Of a stretch of 64,000 nt of DNA, positions 18,882 to 26,257 are shown piece by piece. The stretch is from an uncultured Bacilli bacterium (GTDB taxonomy: Bacteria > Bacillota_I > Bacilli_A > RF39 > UBA660). Numbering within the stretch: the first letter of the stretch is position 1; the number at the start of each line of letters is the position of its first letter. A program made the position numbers and the translations under genes. The notes under the pieces were generated by a model. It was not told the origin of the DNA, did not search any database, and saw only the letters and a program-made list of their open reading frames with translations. The stretch spans positions 1-64,000 of the forward strand of contig CAKPLY010000001.1 of the NCBI GenBank assembly GCA_934167825.1. The letters are read 5' to 3'.

Positions 18882-21167
18882 ATGAATATTAAAATGATTA
18901 TGATAATACTAAGTATTATATTTATACTTATGTTAATATTGTTAGTATTAGGTAAAAAGAAAAAGATTAAAGCACTTTATGGTACAATTATGTGTCTTAT
19001 TGTAATGACTATGGGGGTATTATATGCTCCTAAACTTATGGATAAGATAAATTATGGATTAGATTTACAAGGGGGCTTTGAGGTATTGTATGAGGTTAGC
19101 CCTATAACTGGTGAGTTAGACAAGGATATGGTATATAATACTTATAAGGCTTTACTTAAAAGAATAGATATATTAGGGGTTAGTGAACCTGAAATATTAA
19201 TTGAAGGGGATAATAAGATAAGAGTTAGACTTGCTGGGGTAACTAATAAGGAAGAAGCAAAAAATATTTTATCTTCCACTGCGGTACTTACTTTTAGGGA
19301 TACATCAAATAATGTTTTACTTACTTCAAGTGTATTATCTGGTAATGCTAAAGTATCAATGAATAATACTGGTAAGTATGTAATTAGTCTTCCTATTAAA
19401 GATACATCAGCATTCTATAATGCTACTAAAAAAGTTAAAGATATGATGGATAATAGGATGGTTATATGGTTAGATTTTGAAGAGGGAAAAGATAACTTTA
19501 GAACTGAAGAAAAAAATTGTGGTAAAGATAATTCACATTGTTTAAGTGCGCCATATGTTAATGAAGCTTTTGCTAGTGATGTAGTAATTGAGGGTAACTT
19601 TACTAAAGAGTCTGCGACTAAGTTAGTAGAACTTATAAATTCTGGAGCACTTCCTACAAAACTTACAGAGTTATCTAGTAGAACAGTTCCAGCATCATTT
19701 GGTAGTACTGCGCTTAATAAAACACTTTTTGCAGGTGTTTTAGGAATTATATTTGTACTTGTTATAATGATTATAAGATATAGATTTTCTGGACTTATTG
19801 CCTCTTTATCACTTACTATTTATACAATAGGAAGCATGTATATATTTTATTTAATCGATGGAGTACTTACACTTCCTGGTATTGCTGCAATGCTTTTAGG
19901 TATTGGTATGGCAGTGGATGCTACAATTATATGTTATGAAAGAATTAAAGAACAATTACGTATGGGAAGTACGTTATCTAAAGCGTATGATATTGGTAAT
20001 AAGACATCACTTTCTAGTATAATAGATTCTAATATTACTACGATAATAGTAGCAGTAATACTATTTATATTTGGTCAAAGTTCTGTTAAGGGATTTGCTA
20101 CTATGTTAATTATTAATATACTTGCAACTATACTTATAATGGTATTTTTAAATAGATATATATTAAAATTATTTGTAAAAACTACATATTTTTCTAATAA
20201 ACCTAATTTATTTATTGGACTATCTAAGAGTAAAATTAAAGAAAGTAAGGAACTTGATATTCCATTTAAGAAGATTAATTTTATTAAGGCAGGTAGGGTT
20301 TATTCTATTATTGTACTTGTAGTTTTAGTTCTTGCTGGTGTTACTACATATTTTACTAAGTTTAATTTAGGAGTAGATTTTACTGGTGGAACAAGTATAG
20401 AAATAGATGGTAATGTAGATTTAACTAAAGATCTAGAAGAACTTAATTATACTTTAAAGGATAAGACTAATAATACATATACAATCGATGAAGTATTAGA
20501 TAATGATAGTATTACTAGTTTAAATAATAGTATTAAAGATAAATATAAGGTAGATGCAAATATTTATGTTGTTAGTGATGTAGTAAAGAAAGAATTAGTT
20601 AAGAATGCTGTTTATTCACTTATCTTGTCTTCGATAGCAATAGTTATATATGTAAGTATAAGATTTAAATTTAATTATGCTATTAGTGGTATTGTGGCAC
20701 TTATTCATGATATAGTACTTACAATATTATTCTTTGGAGTATTTAAAATAGAGATTGATTCGGTATTTATAGCTGCTATTCTTACTATTATTGGATATTC
20801 TATAAATGATACTATTGTTACATTTGATATGATAAGAGAGATGTTAAAGAATAAGAAAGAGATTAAGAATATTAATGAATTAGATGAAGTAATTAATAAT
20901 AGTATTAAGAGGGTATTTTCTAGAACTATATTAACTACTGTTACTACTATTGTTCCTGTAATATGTTTAATGATATTTGGAGCAAAAGAAATATTAAACT
21001 TTAATATAGCTTTATTGGTAGGATTTATTCTTGGTGTATTATCTAGTATATTTATATCTAATTATTTATTTAGAAATTTAGAGTATAAGTCTATTACTAG
21101 ACCTAAGAATGATGATGACGATGATGATGAATTAAAAGAGTATAAAGTAAGAGGAATTAATTGTTAG
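18882..21167 (+). CDS. secDF: Fused protein translocase subunit SecDF
   Basis: Proton-driven accessory subunit of the Sec translocon in the cytoplasmic membrane, pulling preproteins out. A single 761-residue chain joins SecD (YGLDLQGGFEVLYE periplasmic start, GIGMAVDATIICYERIKE in TM4) to SecF (FNLGVDFTGGTSIEI, GYSINDTIVTFDMIRE), giving about 12 membrane helices. It ends with an acidic tail. Fused SecDF is typical of Bacillota. The many secreted and surface proteins in the window would use this pathway. Its stop codon lies inside the terminator hairpin. Confidence 0.96.
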   Translation: MNIKMIMIILSIIFILMLILLVLGKKKKIKALYGTIMCLIVMTMGVLYAPKLMDKINYGLDLQGGFEVLYEVSPITGELDKDMVYNTYKALLKRIDILGVSEPEILIEGDNKIRVRLAGVTNKEEAKNILSSTAVLTFRDTSNNVLLTSSVLSGNAKVSMNNTGKYVISLPIKDTSAFYNATKKVKDMMDNRMVIWLDFEEGKDNFRTEEKNCGKDNSHCLSAPYVNEAFASDVVIEGNFTKESATKLVELINSGALPTKLTELSSRTVPASFGSTALNKTLFAGVLGIIFVLVIMIIRYRFSGLIASLSLTIYTIGSMYIFYLIDGVLTLPGIAAMLLGIGMAVDATIICYERIKEQLRMGSTLSKAYDIGNKTSLSSIIDSNITTIIVAVILFIFGQSSVKGFATMLIINILATILIMVFLNRYILKLFVKTTYFSNKPNLFIGLSKSKIKESKELDIPFKKINFIKAGRVYSIIVLVVLVLAGVTTYFTKFNLGVDFTGGTSIEIDGNVDLTKDLEELNYTLKDKTNNTYTIDEVLDNDSITSLNNSIKDKYKVDANIYVVSDVVKKELVKNAVYSLILSSIAIVIYVSIRFKFNYAISGIVALIHDIVLTILFFGVFKIEIDSVFIAAILTIIGYSINDTIVTFDMIREMLKNKKEIKNINELDEVINNSIKRVFSRTILTTVTTIVPVICLMIFGAKEILNFNIALLVGFILGVLSSIFISNYLFRNLEYKSITRPKNDDDDDDELKEYKVRGINC

Positions 21168-21181
21168 TTCTTCTTTTTTTA
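21152..21181 (+). terminator. secDF terminator
   Basis: GAGGAA pairs with TTCTTC (one G-U) with inner TAA/TTA, followed by seven T; the TAG stop is within the stem. Confidence 0.65.
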
Positions 21182-21231
21182 TGATTATTGTAGTATACTA
21201 TATATAAATAAAAATTGTTGGAGGAGTTTAT

Positions 21232-21717
21232 ATGAAAATAATTGAATATCAAGATAAGTATTTAGATATGGTTAAAGATTTATTGGTGGAGTTAGAAGAA
21301 CATATACTTTCTATTGATAAAGATAAGTTGGATCAATTACATTCATTATATAGAGATAAGATGGCTATATTAGATTTAGAAGAAGTAAATAAAAATAGTG
21401 GTAAGTGTTATTTAGCAGTAGAAGATAATATGGTACTTGGAGTAATTATGGGTATTATAATACCTTATGAAGAATATGACTATTTAGATTATAAATGTCC
21501 TAAAAGTGGAGAAGTAACTGAGTTAGTAGTTGCAAAAACTGCAAGAGGTAAAGGCGTAGGTAATAAGTTAATGAATAAAATGGAAGAATATTTTAAAAGT
21601 GTTAACTGTGAATATGTATTTATTGATGTTTTTGCATATAATGATGGTGCAATTAAATTCTATAGTAATTTAGGATATCATCCTAGAATGTATAGAGATG
21701 TCAAAAAGTTAAAGTAA
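21232..21717 (+). CDS. GNAT family N-acetyltransferase
   Basis: Acetyl-CoA-dependent acetyltransferase fold of 161 residues. Motif A is clear (VVAKTARGKGVGNKLMNKME, the R-G-x-G-x-G/A loop), followed by FIDVFAYNDGAIKFYSNLGY, typical of the GNAT C-terminal strand and helix. Substrate unknown. It is a single-gene unit with the ribosome binding site TGGAGGAG and a following terminator. Confidence 0.88.
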   Translation: MKIIEYQDKYLDMVKDLLVELEEHILSIDKDKLDQLHSLYRDKMAILDLEEVNKNSGKCYLAVEDNMVLGVIMGIIIPYEEYDYLDYKCPKSGEVTELVVAKTARGKGVGNKLMNKMEEYFKSVNCEYVFIDVFAYNDGAIKFYSNLGYHPRMYRDVKKLK

Positions 21718-21725
21718 GAAAAATT

Positions 21726-21753
21726 CTAGTATTTTTTGCTAGATTTTTTTTGC
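21726..21753 (+). terminator. Terminator after GNAT gene
   Basis: TCTAGTA pairs with TGCTAGA (one G-U) across a T loop, then eight T. Confidence 0.6.
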
Positions 21754-21841
21754 TAACATTTTTACCAAACAAATGTTTGAAAATTGTTGACGTAGATATG
21801 TTACTATGATAGAATTGACTTATGCTTGAAACAAATGCTGT

Positions 21842-22096
21842 ATGCGTGGAAAAAAAGAAGGTAGCCAACTGACTACAATTTGTAGTCAGTTGAAAATGCT
21901 TGCACCAGATGGAAAAATTAGACTAAGTGATGCAATGAATACTAAAAATATATTTAGACTTATTGAGTCTGTGCCTAGTCCTAAGGCTGAGCCTATGAAA
22001 CTTTGGTTAGCAAATCTTGGTAAAGAAAGAATTGATGAAGTAAAGGAGGTATATAATGAAAGAAAGGAAATTAGAAACAATTTTAAATTTATTTGA
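21842..22096 (+). pseudogene. Truncated BRO-family gene copy
   Basis: About 60 codons resemble the middle of the intact BRO-type gene that follows: EGSQL...QLKM, APDGKIRLSDAMNTKN, then LWLANLGKERIDEV. Some 40 bases over the LWLANLGKERIDEV codons are virtually identical in the two. It lacks the N-terminal helices and everything after ERIDEV, where the frame runs into the next gene and ends at 22096. A promoter-like TTGACG-17-TAGAAT (near 21790) precedes it and its tail supplies the GGAGG site for the next gene. It is either a decayed duplicate or a retained short version. A perfect inverted repeat lies at 21866-21892. Confidence 0.7.
21866..21892. repeat. Intragenic palindrome in the BRO fragment
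   Basis: CAACTGACTAC, five-base loop, GTAGTCAGTTG: perfect 11-bp arms inside coding sequence, three codons before the Asp-Gly-Lys motif region. The matching place in the intact BRO gene also has a palindrome, of different sequence. Confidence 0.9.
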
Positions 22097-22907
22097 AGGA
22101 AAAGAAATAAGAAGTACATGGAATAGTGAAGAGGAAGAATACTATTTTAGTGTAGTTGATGTTATTGGAGCATTAACGGAAAGTTCTAGAGCAAGAAAGT
22201 ATTGGAATGATTTAAAATTTAGATTAACTAATGAAGGAAGTGAGTTGTCCGATAAAATCGGACAACTGAAAATGCAATCTGAAGATGGCAAGTATTACAA
22301 TACAGATGTATTAGATACTAAAGGAATTCTAAGACTTGTACAAAGCGTACCTAGTAAAAAAGCGGAACCATTTAAACTTTGGTTAGCAAATCTTGGTAAA
22401 GAAAGAATTGATGAAGTATTTGATCCTGAGGTTGCTATTAATCGTGCAGTAGATTACTATAAAAAAAGAGGATATACTAATGAATGGATTAAAGCAAGAT
22501 TAGATGGTATTGTTGATAGAAAGAAATTAACAGATGTATGGAAAGATAATGGTATTACATCTAATTATGAATATGGAATATTAACAAATGAAATATATAA
22601 AGAATGGTCAGGTATGAGTGCTAATGAATATAAGGCTTATAAAGGGTTAAGGAAAGAATCTTTAAGAGATAATATGACTGATGTAGAAGTTGCTTTAACA
22701 AATCTTGGAGAAATAGCAACTAGAGAACTTGCTAAAAAGCATAAACCATACGGGTTAAAACAAAATAAAAAAATTGCAAAGATGGGTGGTAATACTGCTA
22801 AGGTTGCAAGAATGGATTTAGAAAATAAGTTAAATGAATCAGTAATAACAAGTGATAATAAATTAGATTATAAATATTTAGATAATGCTAAAATAGAAAA
22901 TAAATAA
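22056..22907 (+). CDS. BRO-N domain (phage antirepressor-like) protein
   Basis: A 283-residue protein with an N-terminal BRO-N-type region (TWNSEEEEYYFSVVDVIGAL, SSRARKYWNDLKFRL, then DGKYYNTDVLDTKGILRLVQ) and a C-terminal helical part (TNEWIKARLDGIVDRKKLTD, MTDVEVALTNLGEIATREL). Such proteins bind DNA and occur as prophage antirepressors and stand-alone accessory genes. The ribosome binding site is GGAGG inside the preceding fragment. Codon use resembles the neighbours. A perfect palindrome (22243-22267) lies just before the DGK codons. No other phage structural genes are nearby, so it looks like an accessory gene rather than a prophage. Confidence 0.8.
   Translation: MKERKLETILNLFEGKEIRSTWNSEEEEYYFSVVDVIGALTESSRARKYWNDLKFRLTNEGSELSDKIGQLKMQSEDGKYYNTDVLDTKGILRLVQSVPSKKAEPFKLWLANLGKERIDEVFDPEVAINRAVDYYKKRGYTNEWIKARLDGIVDRKKLTDVWKDNGITSNYEYGILTNEIYKEWSGMSANEYKAYKGLRKESLRDNMTDVEVALTNLGEIATRELAKKHKPYGLKQNKKIAKMGGNTAKVARMDLENKLNESVITSDNKLDYKYLDNAKIENK
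22243..22267. repeat. Intragenic palindrome in the intact BRO gene
   Basis: AGTTGTCCGAT, loop AAA, ATCGGACAACT: perfect 11-bp arms in coding sequence, at the position equivalent to 21866-21892 but with unrelated inner sequence. Confidence 0.9.
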
Positions 22908-22932
22908 TTTATGAATAATTTTTTCGTAGTAC

Positions 22933-22961
22933 TTGAAAATCATAAAAAATTATGATATTAT
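22933..22961 (+). promoter_or_regulatory. Promoter of the G-tract leader and lectin-tailed gene
   Basis: TTGAAA, 17-base spacer, TATTAT. Predicted start near 22968 gives a ~230-base leader before the 23201 start codon. Confidence 0.6.
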
Positions 22962-23035
22962 TTAGATGTATGTTAAAGATATGTGAATTAAAAAGATCCC
23001 AAATAATTCGCAAATTTTAGAAAGGAGCCATCACT

Positions 23036-23101
23036 ATGAATAGAATAAATTTTGTAATTTATAACATTTATGCTATCGGGGGGGGGGCAATTAACATCTA
23101 A
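23036..23101 (+). CDS. 21-residue leader peptide containing a run of ten G
   Basis: ATG 23036 has a good ribosome binding site (GAAAGGAG, eight bases away). The first 14 residues are hydrophobic (MNRINFVIYNIYAI), then Gly-Gly-Gly-Ala-Ile-Asn-Ile and a stop. The Gly codons are made by ten consecutive G (23078-23087), exceptional in this AT-rich DNA. The frame ends 22 bases before the 5' arm of a terminator. With 11 G it would stop three codons earlier; with 9 or 12 G it would read through the 5' arm and loop of the terminator to a stop at about 23153. A coding leader is inferred from the ribosome binding site and layout, not proven. Confidence 0.5.
   Translation: MNRINFVIYNIYAIGGGAINI
23078..23087. 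repeat. Homopolymeric G10 tract (candidate phase-variable site)
   Basis: Ten consecutive G within the leader peptide frame. Tracts of this kind slip during replication and are known switches of surface genes in other bacteria. Confidence 0.85.
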
Positions 23102-23123
23102 TAACAATATAATAATTGAAAGT

Positions 23124-23175
23124 AAAACTATAGATAAAATATCTAGAAATAGATAATTTTTGTCTATAGTTTTTT
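23124..23175 (+). terminator. Leader terminator (candidate attenuator)
   Basis: AAAACTATAGA pairs perfectly with TCTATAGTTTT, extended by a G-U and A-T pairs, followed by T. It lies between the leader peptide and the ribosome binding site (AAAAAGGAG) of the 23201 gene, so transcription must pass it for expression. Confidence 0.75.
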
Positions 23176-23200
23176 CATGTGTAAAAAGGAGTTTTAAAAA

Positions 23201-25303
23201 ATGAAAAGAGTAGTAAATTTTGTAGACAAGAAAGAATTAATAATAATAACAATACTTACATTTTTAATTGCACTAACAGGACTATTCGCAACGTATGCAA
23301 TAGATACTAGTTTAAGTTATAATGATACCACAGAGTATGATATGTCACTTAGTTTTGATTTATCAGCATCTACAAATAAACAAGTAACAATACCTGCAGG
23401 TAAAACAAAATTTTTTGATATAGATGTTAAAAATAGTAACAGTGGTACAATACAATATGGTATTGCATACTCTATGGTTACACCTTCAACATTACCTAAT
23501 GGAGTAACCATTGCTAAGTCTTGGAAAAGTGCAAATCCTCCAACTGGATTAATTAATGCAAACGCTACTTTGCCAGTAACAATAGCAGTAGAAAACACAT
23601 CATCTACAGATATTACAATATCTTTATCTATAATAAATGGATATGAAAAAGGTGGAGATTTAATTTTACCTAGCGGTAAAACTTTGATAACTGGTGAATT
23701 TGATGCAACACCACCTGTAGAACCAAATGCGCCAGCATTAACAGATGCATTAATACCAATATTATATGAAAGAGATAGTATAATAATGAAAGCAGATTCA
23801 AAGGGAGATGGAGTTACTGCTACCTGTGATAACTTAGGGGACTTAAATTTTGATGGAAGAATTGATGATAAAGATGTAAGTGCATTTTTGCCTGTTTTTC
23901 GAGACGGTTTTACTTTTCCTAATGTTGTAAAAGTATGTGCAGATGTTGATGGTGATGGTTTTGTTACAGAGGATGATATGAGGTTAATTAAAAATTATTA
24001 TTATGGAGATGTGACTACTTTTCCAAAGGGTGAGCCATTGAGTACAGTAACTGGAACTGTATATATTACACCATGGTATGATTATGATAATAAACAATGG
24101 GCAAATGCAGTACTTGTAAGTGAGGCAAATAGACAGAAATATATATCCGCTGAACCTGGAACTGAAATTGCCGAAGAAGATATCCTAGCATTCTATGTAT
24201 GGATACCAAGATACAAATATAAAGTATGGAATATAAATAAAGTAATAGGAACACAAAGTTATAACGCAGAAACTGCTGGTATAGATATAGTTTTTGAGGA
24301 AGGTACAAATTCTACTGGTACAATTAGTTGTACATATAGTTATGCAGCACCATCAAGTACCGCGGGAAGTCCAAACGAAACATGTACAGGAAGTAATGGG
24401 GACTATTACACTCATCCAGCATTTACCTTTGGTAATCAAGAACTAACAGGATTTTGGATGGGAAAATTTGAACTATCAAGTAGTAATCCTACGACAGGTA
24501 CTTCATATGGTGGAGGAGAAACTACAACACTAACACCAAGAATATTACCAAATGTAACATCATGGAGATATAATACAGTATCTAACTATTGGAAAGTAAT
24601 ATATGATATGCAAACAAGTAATAATATATATGGACTTCCAACATCAAGAACAAATACTGATTCACATATGCTTACTAATATGGAGTGGGGAGCAGTAGCA
24701 TATCTAACTAATTCTAAATATGGAAGATGTACAAATGGAAGTTGTACAGAGGTATCAATGAATGGTTACGGAGAATATAGTAGATCTACAACTATGACAG
24801 GATGTGGTCCAATATCAAGTGGAAGTACAAGTTATGGAACAACATGTAATGCATATAATACAGAATTAGGGCAATTAGCTTCTACAACAGGTAATATTAC
24901 GGGAGTATATGATATGTCAGGAGGAGCATATGACTGTGTAATGGGTAATATGTCAAGGTGGAATGGAACATCATATACATATTATGAAAGAAGTGCGGGA
25001 ACTAACTTTACATATAGTACAAATACTGCAAAATACCTAATACCATATGCATATGGAACAACAAGTAATAATCAAACAGCATATAATAGAGGAAGACTAG
25101 GAGATGCAACTGGTGAAATAGTAACATCTTCAGGTAATGGTTGGTATAATGACTTCGCAGGTTTTCCTAACACTGCCGGTTCTTGGTTTCGTCGCGGCGA
25201 CGATTTCGCCGGTAGTAATGATGGTCTCTTCTGTTTCCTCAGCGGTGATGGCGCTAGTGACAGCAATTCTTCGGGGCGCGCCGTTTTATCCATAGCAACT
25301 TAG
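23201..25303 (+). CDS. Surface protein with dockerin-like pair and hypervariable lectin-like C-terminus
   Basis: 700 residues. The N-terminus is one membrane-spanning or signal segment (ELIIITILTFLIALTGLFAT). Residues ~35-165 form a beta-rich domain. Two calcium-loop motifs of dockerin type follow (DLNFDGRIDDKD near 210, DVDGDGFVTEDD near 248). From ~320 comes the FGE/C-type-lectin-like domain (LAFYVWIPRYKY, GFWMGKFELS, NMEWGAVAYL, YDMSGGAYDCVMGN), almost the same at DNA level as in the 1-2904 gene. The last ~45 codons (WFRRGDDF, GSNDGLFCF, SSGRAVLS) differ strongly. It is probably a displayed ligand-binding protein diversified in its tip. Expression may depend on the upstream G-tract leader and terminator. 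Confidence 0.8.
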   Translation: MKRVVNFVDKKELIIITILTFLIALTGLFATYAIDTSLSYNDTTEYDMSLSFDLSASTNKQVTIPAGKTKFFDIDVKNSNSGTIQYGIAYSMVTPSTLPNGVTIAKSWKSANPPTGLINANATLPVTIAVENTSSTDITISLSIINGYEKGGDLILPSGKTLITGEFDATPPVEPNAPALTDALIPILYERDSIIMKADSKGDGVTATCDNLGDLNFDGRIDDKDVSAFLPVFRDGFTFPNVVKVCADVDGDGFVTEDDMRLIKNYYYGDVTTFPKGEPLSTVTGTVYITPWYDYDNKQWANAVLVSEANRQKYISAEPGTEIAEEDILAFYVWIPRYKYKVWNINKVIGTQSYNAETAGIDIVFEEGTNSTGTISCTYSYAAPSSTAGSPNETCTGSNGDYYTHPAFTFGNQELTGFWMGKFELSSSNPTTGTSYGGGETTTLTPRILPNVTSWRYNTVSNYWKVIYDMQTSNNIYGLPTSRTNTDSHMLTNMEWGAVAYLTNSKYGRCTNGSCTEVSMNGYGEYSRSTTMTGCGPISSGSTSYGTTCNAYNTELGQLASTTGNITGVYDMSGGAYDCVMGNMSRWNGTSYTYYERSAGTNFTYSTNTAKYLIPYAYGTTSNNQTAYNRGRLGDATGEIVTSSGNGWYNDFAGFPNTAGSWFRRGDDFAGSNDGLFCFLSGDGASDSNSSGRAVLSIAT
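25151..25285 (+). other. Candidate DGR-type variable region, copy 2
   Basis: Relative to copy 1, conserved anchors (TGGTATAATGAC, TTTCCT, TGGTTT, TTCTGTTTC, GCGCGCCG-type end) alternate with codons that differ at positions 1 and 2 (ttc/agc, aac/tac, gcc/agc, ggt/aat). One codon fewer is present in the middle. GC-rich relative to its surroundings. Confidence 0.6.
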
Positions 25304-25325
25304 TCACTTAAGTATATAAAATTAA

Positions 25326-25377
25326 TACTAGTAGATTAATTATACAATACTTATAGTTGATAATATCTACTAGTTTT
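25326..25377 (+). terminator. Putative terminator after lectin-tailed gene
   Basis: ACTAGTAGAT and ATCTACTAGT form a perfect 10-bp stem with a long loop, followed by TTTGTTAT. The 3' arm overlaps the spacer of the next promoter. Confidence 0.5.
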
Positions 25378-25385
25378 GTTATACT
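25357..25385 (+). promoter_or_regulatory. Promoter of the radical SAM gene
   Basis: TTGATA, 17-base spacer, TATACT. The predicted start near 25392 lies after the in-frame ATG at 25376 and so favours the ATG at 25403. Confidence 0.55.
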
Positions 25386-25402
25386 TATATAGAGGTTATG
25401 TT

Positions 25403-26200
25403 ATGGAATTTAAGAAAGTATACGTAGAAGTTACTAATAGTTGTAATTTAAGTTGTGATTTTTGTATTAAGAATGATAGAAAGATTAAGTTTATAAATAA
25501 AGATGAATTTGAAATAGTGTTAGATAAGTTAAAAGATGTTACTAAGTATTTATATTTTCATGTACTTGGGGAACCTTTGATGCATCCTGATATTAATTAT
25601 TTAATAGATAGAGCTAGTAATGTAGGATATAAAGTTAATATTACTACTAATGGGTATTTGATAGATAGAATTAAAGATAATAAGAATATTAGACAGTTAA
25701 ATATTTCTTTACATAGTTATAATACTAAATATAATATAGATATAGATGAGTATTTAAGTAATATAGTAAGAGTAGTAGATAATTTAGTTAAGGAAGGTAC
25801 TATTATTAATTATAGATTATGGGTAGATTATAAATATAATGATTATATATGTAAGTATTTAAGTAAGTATTATGATGTAGAAATAGATGGTAGTAGTAAA
25901 AAGATAAGTAATAATATTTATATAGATAAAGATAGTTCTTTTATATGGCCTGATTTAAATAATAATTATTATAATTCTAACGGAAGATGTTACGGACTTA
26001 TTACTCATTTTGGTATATTAGTAGATGGTACTATAATACCTTGTTGTTTAGATAGTAAGGGTATAATTAATCTTGGTAATATATATAAAGATAATATTAA
26101 AGATGTTATGGAAAGTGATAGGGTTAAGGATATGATTAGGGGTTTTAAAAATAATAAAAAGTGTGAAGAATTGTGTAAACATTGTAAATTTTTAGATTAA
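25403..26200 (+). CDS. Radical SAM protein with SPASM-like Cys-rich end
   Basis: 265 residues. The SAM-cluster motif CNLSCDFC (CxxxCxxC) is near residue 14, followed by LYFHVLGEPLMHPDINYLI and VNITTNGYLID, the usual radical-SAM strands. The C-terminal part has CYGLITHFGILVDGTIIPCC and CEELCKHC, a SPASM-type cluster-binding region as in peptide- and anaerobic sulfatase-modifying enzymes. A peptide substrate is possible, but no obvious precursor adjoins it. Start chosen at 25403 (ribosome binding site AGAGG) because the promoter overlaps the alternative ATG. No partner gene is evident. Confidence 0.85.
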   Translation: MEFKKVYVEVTNSCNLSCDFCIKNDRKIKFINKDEFEIVLDKLKDVTKYLYFHVLGEPLMHPDINYLIDRASNVGYKVNITTNGYLIDRIKDNKNIRQLNISLHSYNTKYNIDIDEYLSNIVRVVDNLVKEGTIINYRLWVDYKYNDYICKYLSKYYDVEIDGSSKKISNNIYIDKDSSFIWPDLNNNYYNSNGRCYGLITHFGILVDGTIIPCCLDSKGIINLGNIYKDNIKDVMESDRVKDMIRGFKNNKKCEELCKHCKFLD

Positions 26201-26257
26201 TTTATTTTAAATATTATTATTTTATGATATTATATTTATAAGGGATAGAGTGATAAT

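Noticed and set aside
21842..25303. A prophage carrying the BRO genes and the lectin-tailed protein
   Set aside because: No integrase, terminase, portal, capsid or tail genes nearby; the genes look like accessory insertions among housekeeping genes.
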